Of a stretch of 13,163 bases of DNA, positions 6,963-13,163 are shown piece by piece. The stretch comes from Myxococcaceae bacterium (GTDB lineage: Bacteria; Myxococcota; Myxococcia; Myxococcales; Myxococcaceae). The translations under genes were made by a program, and so were the position numbers. The number at the start of each line of letters is the position of its first letter. Within the stretch, counting starts at the first letter, position 1. The stretch is taken from contig JAGSPQ010000008.1 of assembly GCA_018262385.1 (NCBI GenBank), positions 1-13,163 of the forward strand, in the 5' to 3' direction. The notes beneath the pieces are model-generated. The model had not been told where the DNA came from. It saw only the letters and a program-made list of their open reading frames with translations, and ran no database searches.

Positions 6963-7840
6963 TTTCCCCCGCCCGCGCCCAGAAGCTGAAGCCGTTGCTC
7001 GACGCGTTCGCCGACGGGCGCCCGTGGGGTCATCGGATCGCCGCGGATCCGGTCGAGCTGGTGCACCGCTACTCGGGCGCGCGCGACGTCGAGGTCAGCG
7101 GGCTGCTCGCCGCCGCGCTGGCGTATGGGCGGGCCGATCTGTTCAAGCCGAAGGTCGACGGGCTGCTGAAGCAGATGGGCCGCTCGCCGGCGCAGTTCGT
7201 CGAGGCGCTCACCGTCGCCGGCGCGGCGAAGCTGCTCGAGGGGTTCGTCTACCGCTTCAACCTCGGCACCGATCTGGCGGTGCTGCTGATGGGAATGGGG
7301 GCGACCTTGCGCGCGCACGGCAGCCTCGAGGCGCTGCTGGTCGAGGGGCTGGCGCGCAGCGGCACCCTGCACGGCGCGCTGGCGCACTTCACCGGGGGGC
7401 TGCGCGAGGCCGCTCCGCTGGGGCCGCTGCGAAAGAAGCTCGGGCCCGACCGCGGCCTGCACCACCTGCTGCCCCATCCGCTCGGCGCCGGAGCGGCCAA
7501 GCGGCTCAACCTCTACCTGCGCTGGATGGTGCGCGGGCCCGACGAGGTGGACTTCGGGGTGTGGGGCCGGGTGCCGGCCGGGCGGCTGATCATCCCGCTC
7601 GACACCCACGTGCAGCGGATCTCGAAGCTGCTCGGGCTGACGAAGCGAAACGATCTGTCGTGGCGGACGGCCGAAGACGTGACCGCCTCGCTGCGGCTGC
7701 TCGACCCGGACGATCCGGTTCGCTACGACTTCGCGCTGTGCCACTACGGGATGAGCGGGGCGTGTCCGGCTCGCCCGGTGCGGGTCAACTGCCTCGACTG
7801 CTCGCTCAAGGGCGAGTGCCGGGTGGGAAAGCGGCTGTAA
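6959..7840 (+). CDS. TIGR02757/DUF2400 family protein with a probable Fe-S cluster
   Basis: A 293-residue protein recognised as the uncharacterised TIGR02757 (DUF2400) family from AAALAYGRAD (51-60), the AAKRLNLYLRWMVR block (179-192) and VDFGVW (197-202). IPLDTHVQRISKLLGL (212-227) looks like the VDTH(V/I) segment of endonuclease III-type glycosylases, with D215 at the catalytic aspartate position. The C-terminus carries C269-x8-C278-x2-C281-x5-C287, close to the C-x6-C-x2-C-x5-C 4Fe-4S ligand pattern of endonuclease III. K181 lies 34 residues before D215. The family call is from memory of its motifs; DNA glycosylase relatedness is inference. The GTG start at 6959 overlaps the Rieske stop by four bases, which decides the start. 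It is the last gene of the run and ends 2 bases from the convergent lipoprotein gene. Confidence 0.87.
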   Translation: MISPARAQKLKPLLDAFADGRPWGHRIAADPVELVHRYSGARDVEVSGLLAAALAYGRADLFKPKVDGLLKQMGRSPAQFVEALTVAGAAKLLEGFVYRFNLGTDLAVLLMGMGATLRAHGSLEALLVEGLARSGTLHGALAHFTGGLREAAPLGPLRKKLGPDRGLHHLLPHPLGAGAAKRLNLYLRWMVRGPDEVDFGVWGRVPAGRLIIPLDTHVQRISKLLGLTKRNDLSWRTAEDVTASLRLLDPDDPVRYDFALCHYGMSGACPARPVRVNCLDCSLKGECRVGKRL

Positions 7841-7842
7841 GT

Positions 7843-8136
7843 TCAGTGAACGCCCTGCCGCTTCAGACAGCGGCCGTTCTCGCAGAATGCGGTCCCGGCC
7901 TCGTTCGGGCAGTCGAGCCGGGGACACGAGGCGGCCGGCTTCGCCTCGCAGTACCCCCTCAGCGCCGCGACCGAGCCGACGGTGCCGATCGAAGACTCGC
8001 ACTGGTCGCAGCAGTCGCGGCCCAGGGTGGTGAGGGTGCAGTCCTGGTGGAAGGTGCACTGCTGCTCGAGCTTCGGCGCGCCCGCCTTGCAGCCGGCCAG
8101 CCCGAGCAGGAAGCCGAGCAGCACCGCGCGCGTCAT
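7843..8136 (-). CDS. Small Cys-rich lipoprotein
   Basis: A 97-residue protein with a textbook lipoprotein signal: MTRA, a hydrophobic stretch 5-14, then LAGC with C16 as the lipidated residue. The mature part has ten more cysteines (C27, C33, C42, C43, C46, C63, C71, C76, C85, C90). Their even number and an exported location suggest five disulfides in a compact domain. I do not recognise a named family, although small myxobacterial lipoproteins with similar Cys spacing exist. The ATG at 8136 overlaps the stop of the channel gene as ATGA, so the two are probably co-translated. An upstream in-frame extension runs antisense through the channel gene and was discarded because the signal peptide fixes the start. 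Function unknown; an envelope partner of the channel is only a guess. Confidence 0.8.
   Translation of the reverse strand: MTRAVLLGFLLGLAGCKAGAPKLEQQCTFHQDCTLTTLGRDCCDQCESSIGTVGSVAALRGYCEAKPAASCPRLDCPNEAGTAFCENGRCLKRQGVH
7857..7874 (+). terminator. Hairpin that may end the hydrolase-Rieske-TIGR02757 transcript
   Basis: GCCGCT-TCAGAC-AGCGGC is a perfect 6-bp stem with a 6-base loop, 16 bases after the TAA of the plus-strand operon. No U-tract follows (CGTTCTCG), so if it works it is not a classical intrinsic terminator. It lies inside the last codons of the opposing lipoprotein gene, so chance is possible. A second short palindrome, GTTCAGTGAAC (7841-7851), bridges the two stop codons. Confidence 0.3.
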
Positions 8137-9590
8137 TCGTGCACCCGGAAGATGTGCTTGAGCCGGGCGAGGATGTCGTTCGCTTTCACTCCGGGTGCGA
8201 GCGCCGCCAGGTTCACCTTGTCCTGCAGCTCGATCTTCCGCGACGCCAGCACCTCGGCGAGCTTCTGGGCCAGCCCTTCGTGCTCGGCGAAGTGGCGGCC
8301 AAACGCCTCGCGATCCAGCTCGAGCAGCACCGAGTCCTCGTGGGCGGTGACGGTCGCGCTGCGCGGCTCGCCGGTGAGCAGCGACATCTCGCCGAAGTAC
8401 TGGCCTCGCCCCAGGCGGGCGACCTCGGTGCGCGCCTTGCCCGCCATCACCGCCAGCGACCCGCGGGTGACGACGAAGAAGGTGTGGCCCTCTTCCCCCT
8501 CGTTGATCACGTGTTCTCCCCGGCCGAAGTGACGTTCGCGGGCATGGGTGGCGATCTCCATCCGCTCGGCCTCGGTGAAGGGCGCGAACAGATCGAGCTC
8601 CTGCAGCAGCGCCTGGTGCACGTGGGCGCGCTGGGGCTCGTTGCGCACGGTGATGATCCGCTGGGGGAAGGGGATCTCGATCCCCGCGCGGCCGAAGCGG
8701 TACCACAGCCGGGTGTAGATCTCGCCCTGCGAGCCGAGCACATCCGCGTAGCTGCGCAGGTAGTAGCGGATCAGGTACTGCACCGACGACTCGGCGAAGT
8801 CCTGGGTGTGGACCTGGGGCGGCGGGTCGGCCAGCACCTGGGGAATCGCCTTGAGCGCCTCGAGCACCTCTTGCTTCACCTGGTTGGGCGGGGCCGAGTA
8901 GGTGACGCCGAAGACCAGATCGATCGCGACCGCGTTGCCGCCCCGGCTGAAGTTCTTGACCGCTTCCTTCGCGATCATGCTGTTGGGGAGAGTGATCTGC
9001 TCTTTGCGGAAGGTCTCGATGCGGGTCGCCCGCCAGGCGATCTCGACCACCTGGCCGCTGTGCTGGCCGACGGTGATGAAGTCGCCTACGTCGAAGGGCT
9101 TCTCGAGCTGCACCGCCAGCCCGGCGAAGAGGTTGCCCAGCGTGTCCTGCAGCGCGAGGCCCAGCACGAGCGAGACCACCGCCGAGGTGCCGAGCAGGGT
9201 GGTGACGTCGATCGCCAGCTGCGTCTTCAGGATCGGGATGGTGACCGCGATGTAGAGGACGAAGTCGGTGAGGTCGCGGACGATCTTGCTGGTCGGCGCC
9301 CGCCGCATCTGACGGAACACCCACAGCCCGACCGAGACCAGGGTGCGCACGCTGCCGAACGCGAACGCCAGCATCCACCCCACCCGCAGCGCGGTGCCGA
9401 CGTTCTTCGGCAGGTGCTCCTCGACCCCCGCCCCCAGCAGCCGCAGCGCGAGGAAGAAGGTGAAGAGGTAGATGCTGCCGCGCAGGTCCTTCTTCAGCTG
9501 CTCGTCCCGGGTGAAGGCGCGCGCGCCGACGACGAACGCCCACGCCACCGCGCCGAGCCCGAGCAGGAAGTAGCCTTGGAAGAAGTTCAT
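8133..9590 (-). CDS. MscS-family channel with C-terminal cyclic nucleotide-binding domain
   Basis: A 485-residue membrane channel of the bacterial cyclic nucleotide-gated (bCNG) branch of the MscS superfamily. Hydrophobic segments lie at about 5-24, 39-55, 69-92 and 107-123. The pore helix region is about 129-163 (TTLLGTSAVVSLVLGLALQD onward), followed by the MscS beta domain (KPFDVGDFI, then LPNSMI 201-206 and NFSR 213-216). A cNMP-binding domain spans about 334-450 with phosphate-binding cassette FGEMSLLTGEPRSA (399-412), keeping E401 and R410, which usually contact the ribose and phosphate. This predicts cAMP or cGMP binding. Related bCNG channels open with cyclic nucleotide and respond weakly or not at all to tension. 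The ATG at 9590 is 31 bases from the divergent holB. Confidence 0.95.
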   Translation of the reverse strand: MNFFQGYFLLGLGAVAWAFVVGARAFTRDEQLKKDLRGSIYLFTFFLALRLLGAGVEEHLPKNVGTALRVGWMLAFAFGSVRTLVSVGLWVFRQMRRAPTSKIVRDLTDFVLYIAVTIPILKTQLAIDVTTLLGTSAVVSLVLGLALQDTLGNLFAGLAVQLEKPFDVGDFITVGQHSGQVVEIAWRATRIETFRKEQITLPNSMIAKEAVKNFSRGGNAVAIDLVFGVTYSAPPNQVKQEVLEALKAIPQVLADPPPQVHTQDFAESSVQYLIRYYLRSYADVLGSQGEIYTRLWYRFGRAGIEIPFPQRIITVRNEPQRAHVHQALLQELDLFAPFTEAERMEIATHARERHFGRGEHVINEGEEGHTFFVVTRGSLAVMAGKARTEVARLGRGQYFGEMSLLTGEPRSATVTAHEDSVLLELDREAFGRHFAEHEGLAQKLAEVLASRKIELQDKVNLAALAPGVKANDILARLKHIFRVHE

Positions 9591-9621
9591 CGGGTAGGCG
9601 GCGCTGAGTTATACGCCGGCT
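9591..9621. promoter_or_regulatory. Compact divergent promoter region between the MscS/CNBD gene and holB
   Basis: The 31-base gap is centred on GTTATAC (9608-9614), whose complement reads GTATAAC. On minus it gives TATAAC (9613-9608, five of six -10 consensus bases) with about 17 bases to the channel ATG. On plus it gives TATACG (9610-9615, four of six) with six bases to the holB ATG. The two -10 elements overlap, the arrangement of a bidirectional promoter. holB has no purine-rich ribosome binding site, consistent with a leaderless mRNA. No good -35 is visible on either side. Confidence 0.45.
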
Positions 9622-10677
9622 ATGCCGCTGGCCGAAGTGCAGCATCAACCGCGTGCAGTCGAGGCGCTGAAGTCGGCGCTGAAGTCGGGCTCGGTTCACC
9701 ACGCCTGGCTGCTGCACGGCCCCGAAGGGGTGGGCAAAGAGCTCGCCGCGGTGTGCTTCGCCCAGGCGCTGACCTGCCCCGAGAAGCCGATGGAGGGCTG
9801 CGGGGTCTGCAGCAGCTGCAAGCGGGTGAAGGGCCGCAACCACCCCGACGTGACGTGGGTGATGCCGGAAGACGAGCAGGTGCAGCGCGGGCTGGCGGGC
9901 CGCAGCGACTTCGATCACACCCCCTCGCGCGACATCCGGATCGAGCAGGTGCGCGCGCTGGGAGAGCGGCTGTCGTTCCGGCCGCTCGAGGCGAAGCACA
10001 AGGTCGCGCTGCTGGTGAATGCGCACGCGATGAACGCCTCGGCGCAGAACGCGCTGCTCAAGACGCTCGAGGAGCCGCCGCGGGACACGATCCTCGTGCT
10101 GGTCACCTCGGCGCTCGACAAGCTGCTGCCCACCATTCGCAGCCGCTGCACCAAGGCCCAGTTCGGCCCGCTGCCGGTGGAGTTCCTCGCCGCGCAGCTG
10201 AAGGCGGTCCTTCGACGTGGCTCAGGACAGGCTGCGAAGAAGCTGACGGACGAAGAGGCGAGCCAGGCGGCCGCGATGGCGGGCGGAAGCCTCCAGCGCG
10301 CGATGGAGCTCGACCCGGCGGCGATCGAGGTGCGGCGCGAGGTGATCGAGCGGTTCGAGGCGCTGGTGCCCGACGACGCCCGGGGGTGGCTCGCGTTCGC
10401 CGAGGCGTTTGGCGACGCGCGCGCGAACGCCGAGGTGGCCCTCGAGGTGCTCGGGGTCTGGTTTCGCGACGTGGCGGTCGCCCAGGTGGGGCAGGGCGGG
10501 CTGATCAACTCCGATCTCGCTCCCCTCGCCGGCGTGGCCGCGGCGCGGGTGTCGGCCGCCTCGCTGCACCGAAGGGCGACGCTGCTCGACGAGGCGCGCA
10601 ACGCGATCACCCAGCGCAACGGCGCGGTGCGGCTGCAGCTCGAGCGGATGCTGATCGAGATGATGACCACCGCTTGA
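9622..10677 (+). CDS. holB: DNA polymerase III delta prime subunit (clamp loader)
   Basis: Delta prime is the stator of the clamp loader that opens the beta sliding clamp with delta and tau/gamma. The 351 residues fit the family (E. coli 334). A P-loop-like GPEGVGK (33-39) is followed by E40 instead of Ser/Thr, so it probably does not hydrolyse ATP, as is usual for delta prime. C52, C60, C63 and C66 form the zinc module. The block NALLKTLEEPP (143-153) and SRC (174-176, the sensor/arginine-finger motif) are diagnostic. The Walker B acidic residues are replaced (NAHA, 133-136), again as in delta prime. It is divergent from the channel gene and 40 bases upstream of holA. Confidence 0.96.
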   Translation: MPLAEVQHQPRAVEALKSALKSGSVHHAWLLHGPEGVGKELAAVCFAQALTCPEKPMEGCGVCSSCKRVKGRNHPDVTWVMPEDEQVQRGLAGRSDFDHTPSRDIRIEQVRALGERLSFRPLEAKHKVALLVNAHAMNASAQNALLKTLEEPPRDTILVLVTSALDKLLPTIRSRCTKAQFGPLPVEFLAAQLKAVLRRGSGQAAKKLTDEEASQAAAMAGGSLQRAMELDPAAIEVRREVIERFEALVPDDARGWLAFAEAFGDARANAEVALEVLGVWFRDVAVAQVGQGGLINSDLAPLAGVAAARVSAASLHRRATLLDEARNAITQRNGAVRLQLERMLIEMMTTA

Positions 10678-10717
10678 CCGGTGGGCGCGACATCTCTGTA
10701 GGAAACAGCCCGGCGGC

Positions 10718-12097
10718 GTGGTCAAAACCCACGCCGTGAGTGACGAGCTGGAAGACGCGCTGCAGGACATCGAGGCGGGCGGAGGCTCGCCCGTCTACCT
10801 GCTCTGGGGTGAGGAGTTCCTCGTCCGCAAGGCCGCCGAGGCGCTGATCGACAAGCTGGTTCCCGGCGCGTCCGCCGGCCTGAACCTGGTCACGATGGAC
10901 GGGGCCTCGCCGCGCGAGGTCGCCAACGAGCTGGCGACGATGGCGATGTTCCCGGGCGCCAAGGTGGTGTTCCTGCGCGATCCGGAGTTCCTCGCTCCGA
11001 AGAAGGGGCGGGTCGACGCGCTCGGCAAGGCGCGCGAAGCGTGGAAGGCCAACCGCCGCAAGGAGGCCGCCCGCCGGGTGCTGGCGCTGGCCGCCCGGGC
11101 AGGGTGGGGCGCGGCCGATCTCGATCCGTCGGGCAGCGGGACCCCGAAGGTCGAAGACTGGGAACGCGAGCTGGGCGTGCAGCTGGCCGACGTCGACGTC
11201 CAGTTCCTCAAGGACGTGGCCGGGTTCTGCGTCGAGGAAGGGATCACCGCGCCGGCCAACGACGACAGCGCGCTCACCGATCTGCTGGTGAAGGGCGCGC
11301 CGAAGGGCCACGCGCTGGTGATCGCCGCCACCGACATCGAGGCGAAGAGCCCGTTCATCAAGCTGGTGAAGGACAAGGGCACCCTGATCGAGCGGAAGGT
11401 CGCCGCCCGGCTGAAGGATCTCAACGTCGGCGAGTTCGTGGTCGAGACCCTCAAGCCGTACGGGAAGAAGCTGGCCGGGCCCGCGCTCGAGAAGCTCAAA
11501 GATCGGGTGGGCGGCAACATGCGCCTGCTGCAGTCCGAGCTGGTGAAGCTGGCGCTCTACACCGAAGGCGCCGAGATCAAGCTGCGCGACGTCGAGCTGC
11601 TCGTCGGCCACGCCCGCGAGGAGGAGTTCCTCGAGATGTCGGACGCGCTGCAGAAGCGCAACTTCGACGGCGCCCGCCGGTACGTCGGGGAGGCCCTCGC
11701 GCAAGGGGCCGCCGCCCTTCAGCTGCTGGGAGCGATCACCTCGGTGGTTCGAACCCTGCTCACCAACTTCGAGCGAATGGTGCAGCTGTCAGGCGGCAAG
11801 CCGCCGAAGAACTACAACGACTTTCAGGCCCGGGTATTTCCGCAGATCGAGGCCGAGGCGAAGGCCGCCAAGACCCGGGTGCCGCACCCCTACGCCGCGT
11901 TCATGGGGATGCAGGCCGCCGCCGGCTACGGCAGAAAAGAGCTGCTGCGCGGCATGGTCAGCTGCGCGGAAGCGGATCTGGCGCTCAAGCTCGGTGGCGG
12001 CGAGCTGATCCTCGAGCGCCTGCTGTGGACTTTGTGCGGCAAGGCCCCCGCGTGGGAGTCAGGCTTCGCCACCATTCGCCGTGAGCAGGAGCGTTAA
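10718..12097 (+). CDS. holA: DNA polymerase III delta subunit (clamp loader wrench), unusually long
   Basis: Delta binds and opens the beta clamp. The N-terminus YLLWGEEFLVRKAAEAL (27-43) and FPGAKVVFLRD (78-88) fit domain I. The VGGNMRLLQSELVKLALY block (264-281) and DVELLVG (291-297) fit domains II-III. The protein has 459 residues against about 340 for E. coli. The extra length sits mainly at about residues 98-186, a charged, helix-prone insert between the FLRD strand and the LLVKGAPKGHALVIAATD strand. I chose the GTG at 10718 because AGGAAA (10700-10705) lies 12 bases upstream; a GTG at 10736 is the alternative. It follows holB and ends 2 bases before metG. Confidence 0.9.
   Translation: MVKTHAVSDELEDALQDIEAGGGSPVYLLWGEEFLVRKAAEALIDKLVPGASAGLNLVTMDGASPREVANELATMAMFPGAKVVFLRDPEFLAPKKGRVDALGKAREAWKANRRKEAARRVLALAARAGWGAADLDPSGSGTPKVEDWERELGVQLADVDVQFLKDVAGFCVEEGITAPANDDSALTDLLVKGAPKGHALVIAATDIEAKSPFIKLVKDKGTLIERKVAARLKDLNVGEFVVETLKPYGKKLAGPALEKLKDRVGGNMRLLQSELVKLALYTEGAEIKLRDVELLVGHAREEEFLEMSDALQKRNFDGARRYVGEALAQGAAALQLLGAITSVVRTLLTNFERMVQLSGGKPPKNYNDFQARVFPQIEAEAKAAKTRVPHPYAAFMGMQAAAGYGRKELLRGMVSCAEADLALKLGGGELILERLLWTLCGKAPAWESGFATIRREQER
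12087..12091 (+). promoter_or_regulatory. Strong ribosome binding site for metG
   Basis: AGGAG ends 8 bases before the metG ATG and lies inside the last codons of holA. It is the best Shine-Dalgarno match I see in the window and fixes the metG start. Confidence 0.75.
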
Positions 12098-12099
12098 CC

Positions 12100-13163
12100 A
12101 TGAGCCTTCGCACCCTCGTCACCTGTGCGCTTCCCTACGCCAACGGCCCGATTCACCTCGGCCACATGGTCGAGCACATCCAGACGGACATCTGGGTGCG
12201 CTTTCTGCGCTCGTGCGGAGAGGAGGTGCTGTTCCTCTGCGCCGACGACACCCACGGCACGCCGATCGAGCTCAACGCGGCGAAGATGGGGATGAAGCCG
12301 GAAGACTTCGTCGCCCGCTTCCACGTCGAGCACCAGCAGGACTTCGCCGACTTCGACGTGAAGTTCGACTACTACCACTCGACCAACTCGCTCGAGAACA
12401 AGCACTACGCCGAGCTGATCTACGGCCGGCTGAAGGACGCGGGGATGATCGCCCGCCGCGACGTCGAGCAGGCCTACGACCAGAAGGCCGATCGCTTCCT
12501 CCCCGACCGGTTCATCCGCGGCACCTGCCCCAACTGTCAGAGCCCCGATCAGTACGGCGACGCCTGCGAGAAGTGCGGCGCCAACTACGGGCCGAAGGAG
12601 CTGATCGACCCGAAGTCGGCGATCAGCGGCGAGAGCCCGGTGTGGAAGAACTCGCTCCACCTGTTCTTCCAGCTGCCGAAGATGGGCGAGTACCTCAAGG
12701 AGCTGATCGCCAACCCGCAGTTCATGAACACCGGGCTGGCCGCGCAGCTGCAGCAGTTCTTCGCCAAGGGCCTCGCCGACTGGGACATCAGCCGCGACGG
12801 GCCGTACTTCGGCTTTCCGATTCCCGGCGAGACGAACAAGTTCTTCTACGTCTGGCTCGACGCGCCGATTGGCTACATCTCGGCGACCGAGAAGTGGGCG
12901 AAGGAGACCGGCAAGGCGAAGGACGCGCTGGCCTACTGGGCCGAAGACAGCGGCGCCCGCATCGTCCACGTGATCGGCAAGGACATCGTCTACTTCCACT
13001 GCCTGTTCTGGCCGGCGGTGCTGAAGGTCGCGAAGCTGCATCGCCCGGATTACGTGCACATCCACGGTCACCTCACGGTGAACGGCGAGAAGATGAGCAA
13101 GACCCGGGGCACCTTCATCAACGCCCGGCCGTACCTCGACGTGCTCGACCCCAGCTACCTGCG
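12100..13163 (+). CDS. metG: Methionyl-tRNA synthetase (5' part, cut by window edge)
   Basis: MetRS charges tRNA-Met, including the initiator, with methionine in the cytoplasm. 354 codons plus two bases are present; the family usually runs 500-700 residues, so the anticodon-binding domain lies outside the window. The class I HIGH motif is HLGH (19-22) within PYANGPIHLGH, and KMSKT (331-335) closes the active site. The zinc knuckle is C143-x2-C146-x9-C156-x2-C159, the four-Cys type found in E. coli MetG. Also visible are FLCADDTHGTP (47-57) and FYVWLDAPIGY in the catalytic core. The frame is intact to the edge. It starts 2 bases after the holA stop and is probably cotranscribed with holB-holA. 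Confidence 0.97.
   Translation, partial: MSLRTLVTCALPYANGPIHLGHMVEHIQTDIWVRFLRSCGEEVLFLCADDTHGTPIELNAAKMGMKPEDFVARFHVEHQQDFADFDVKFDYYHSTNSLENKHYAELIYGRLKDAGMIARRDVEQAYDQKADRFLPDRFIRGTCPNCQSPDQYGDACEKCGANYGPKELIDPKSAISGESPVWKNSLHLFFQLPKMGEYLKELIANPQFMNTGLAAQLQQFFAKGLADWDISRDGPYFGFPIPGETNKFFYVWLDAPIGYISATEKWAKETGKAKDALAYWAEDSGARIVHVIGKDIVYFHCLFWPAVLKVAKLHRPDYVHIHGHLTVNGEKMSKTRGTFINARPYLDVLDPSYL

Noticed and set aside
7843..10026. 727-codon minus-strand frame ending in the Cys-rich lipoprotein
   Set aside because: Only the last 97 codons are real: a clean lipoprotein signal peptide starts at 8136 and overlaps the channel stop. The upstream part is a shadow of the channel gene in another frame and of holB in antisense.
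8139..10739. 866-codon plus-strand frame across the channel, holB and the start of holA
   Set aside because: It runs antisense to the channel and out of frame through holB, both of which have diagnostic motifs. Composition is shadow-like (R/G/A/D/H) without domains.
1..13163. CRISPR arrays, insertion sequences, tRNA/rRNA genes, riboswitches, phage or plasmid genes
   Set aside because: No spaced direct repeats, terminal inverted repeats, transposase motifs or tRNA-like cloverleaf sequence was seen, and coding genes occupy nearly all of the window.

Overview
The window is about 70% GC by eye. Genes are packed on both strands, with one-base or four-base start/stop overlaps and almost no spacer DNA. 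Gene content and style fit a Myxococcota (myxobacteria-like, formerly deltaproteobacterial) chromosome: a multi-domain Ser/Thr kinase joined to PilZ and TPR modules, an FHA partner, small Cys-rich lipoproteins, and GTG starts. The taxon is an inference from style, not from a marker gene. No mobile element, rRNA, tRNA or CRISPR array is visible, and no gap between genes exceeds about 81 bases.

Left block, minus strand, read right to left. polX (2975-4717) encodes a family X DNA polymerase with a PHP nuclease domain. After an 81-base gap with a short perfect inverted repeat comes a soluble Ser/Thr kinase with PilZ-like, J-like and TPR regions (548-2893). An FHA-domain protein (66-551) overlaps it by GTGA, and a further gene may start at 59 and run off the left edge. 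Kinase and FHA protein look like a translationally coupled signalling pair.

Middle block, plus strand, divergent from polX across only 29 bases. It holds a lipoprotein alpha/beta hydrolase (4747-6636), a 108-residue Rieske protein (6636-6962) and a TIGR02757/DUF2400 protein (6959-7840). All three overlap stop-to-start, so they almost certainly share a transcript. The TIGR02757 protein has a C-terminal four-Cys pattern and an LDTHV motif resembling endonuclease III-type glycosylases. Together with the Rieske protein and polX this suggests, as a hypothesis only, a redox-linked DNA repair neighbourhood.

Convergent to it, on the minus strand, are a cyclic-nucleotide-binding MscS channel (8133-9590) and a Cys-rich small lipoprotein (7843-8136) coupled by ATGA.

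Right block, plus strand, divergent from the channel across 31 bases: holB (clamp-loader delta prime, 9622-10677), holA (delta, 10718-12097, much longer than usual) and the first 354 codons of metG (methionyl-tRNA synthetase), cut by the window edge. This is a housekeeping replication/translation run.

The points most worth a second look are the Rieske protein's hybrid cluster box, the glycosylase-like features of the TIGR02757 protein, the kinase/PilZ/J-like/TPR architecture with its coupled FHA gene, the enlarged HolA, two very short divergent promoter regions with overlapping -10-like elements, and a strong excess of the hexamer CTCGAG.
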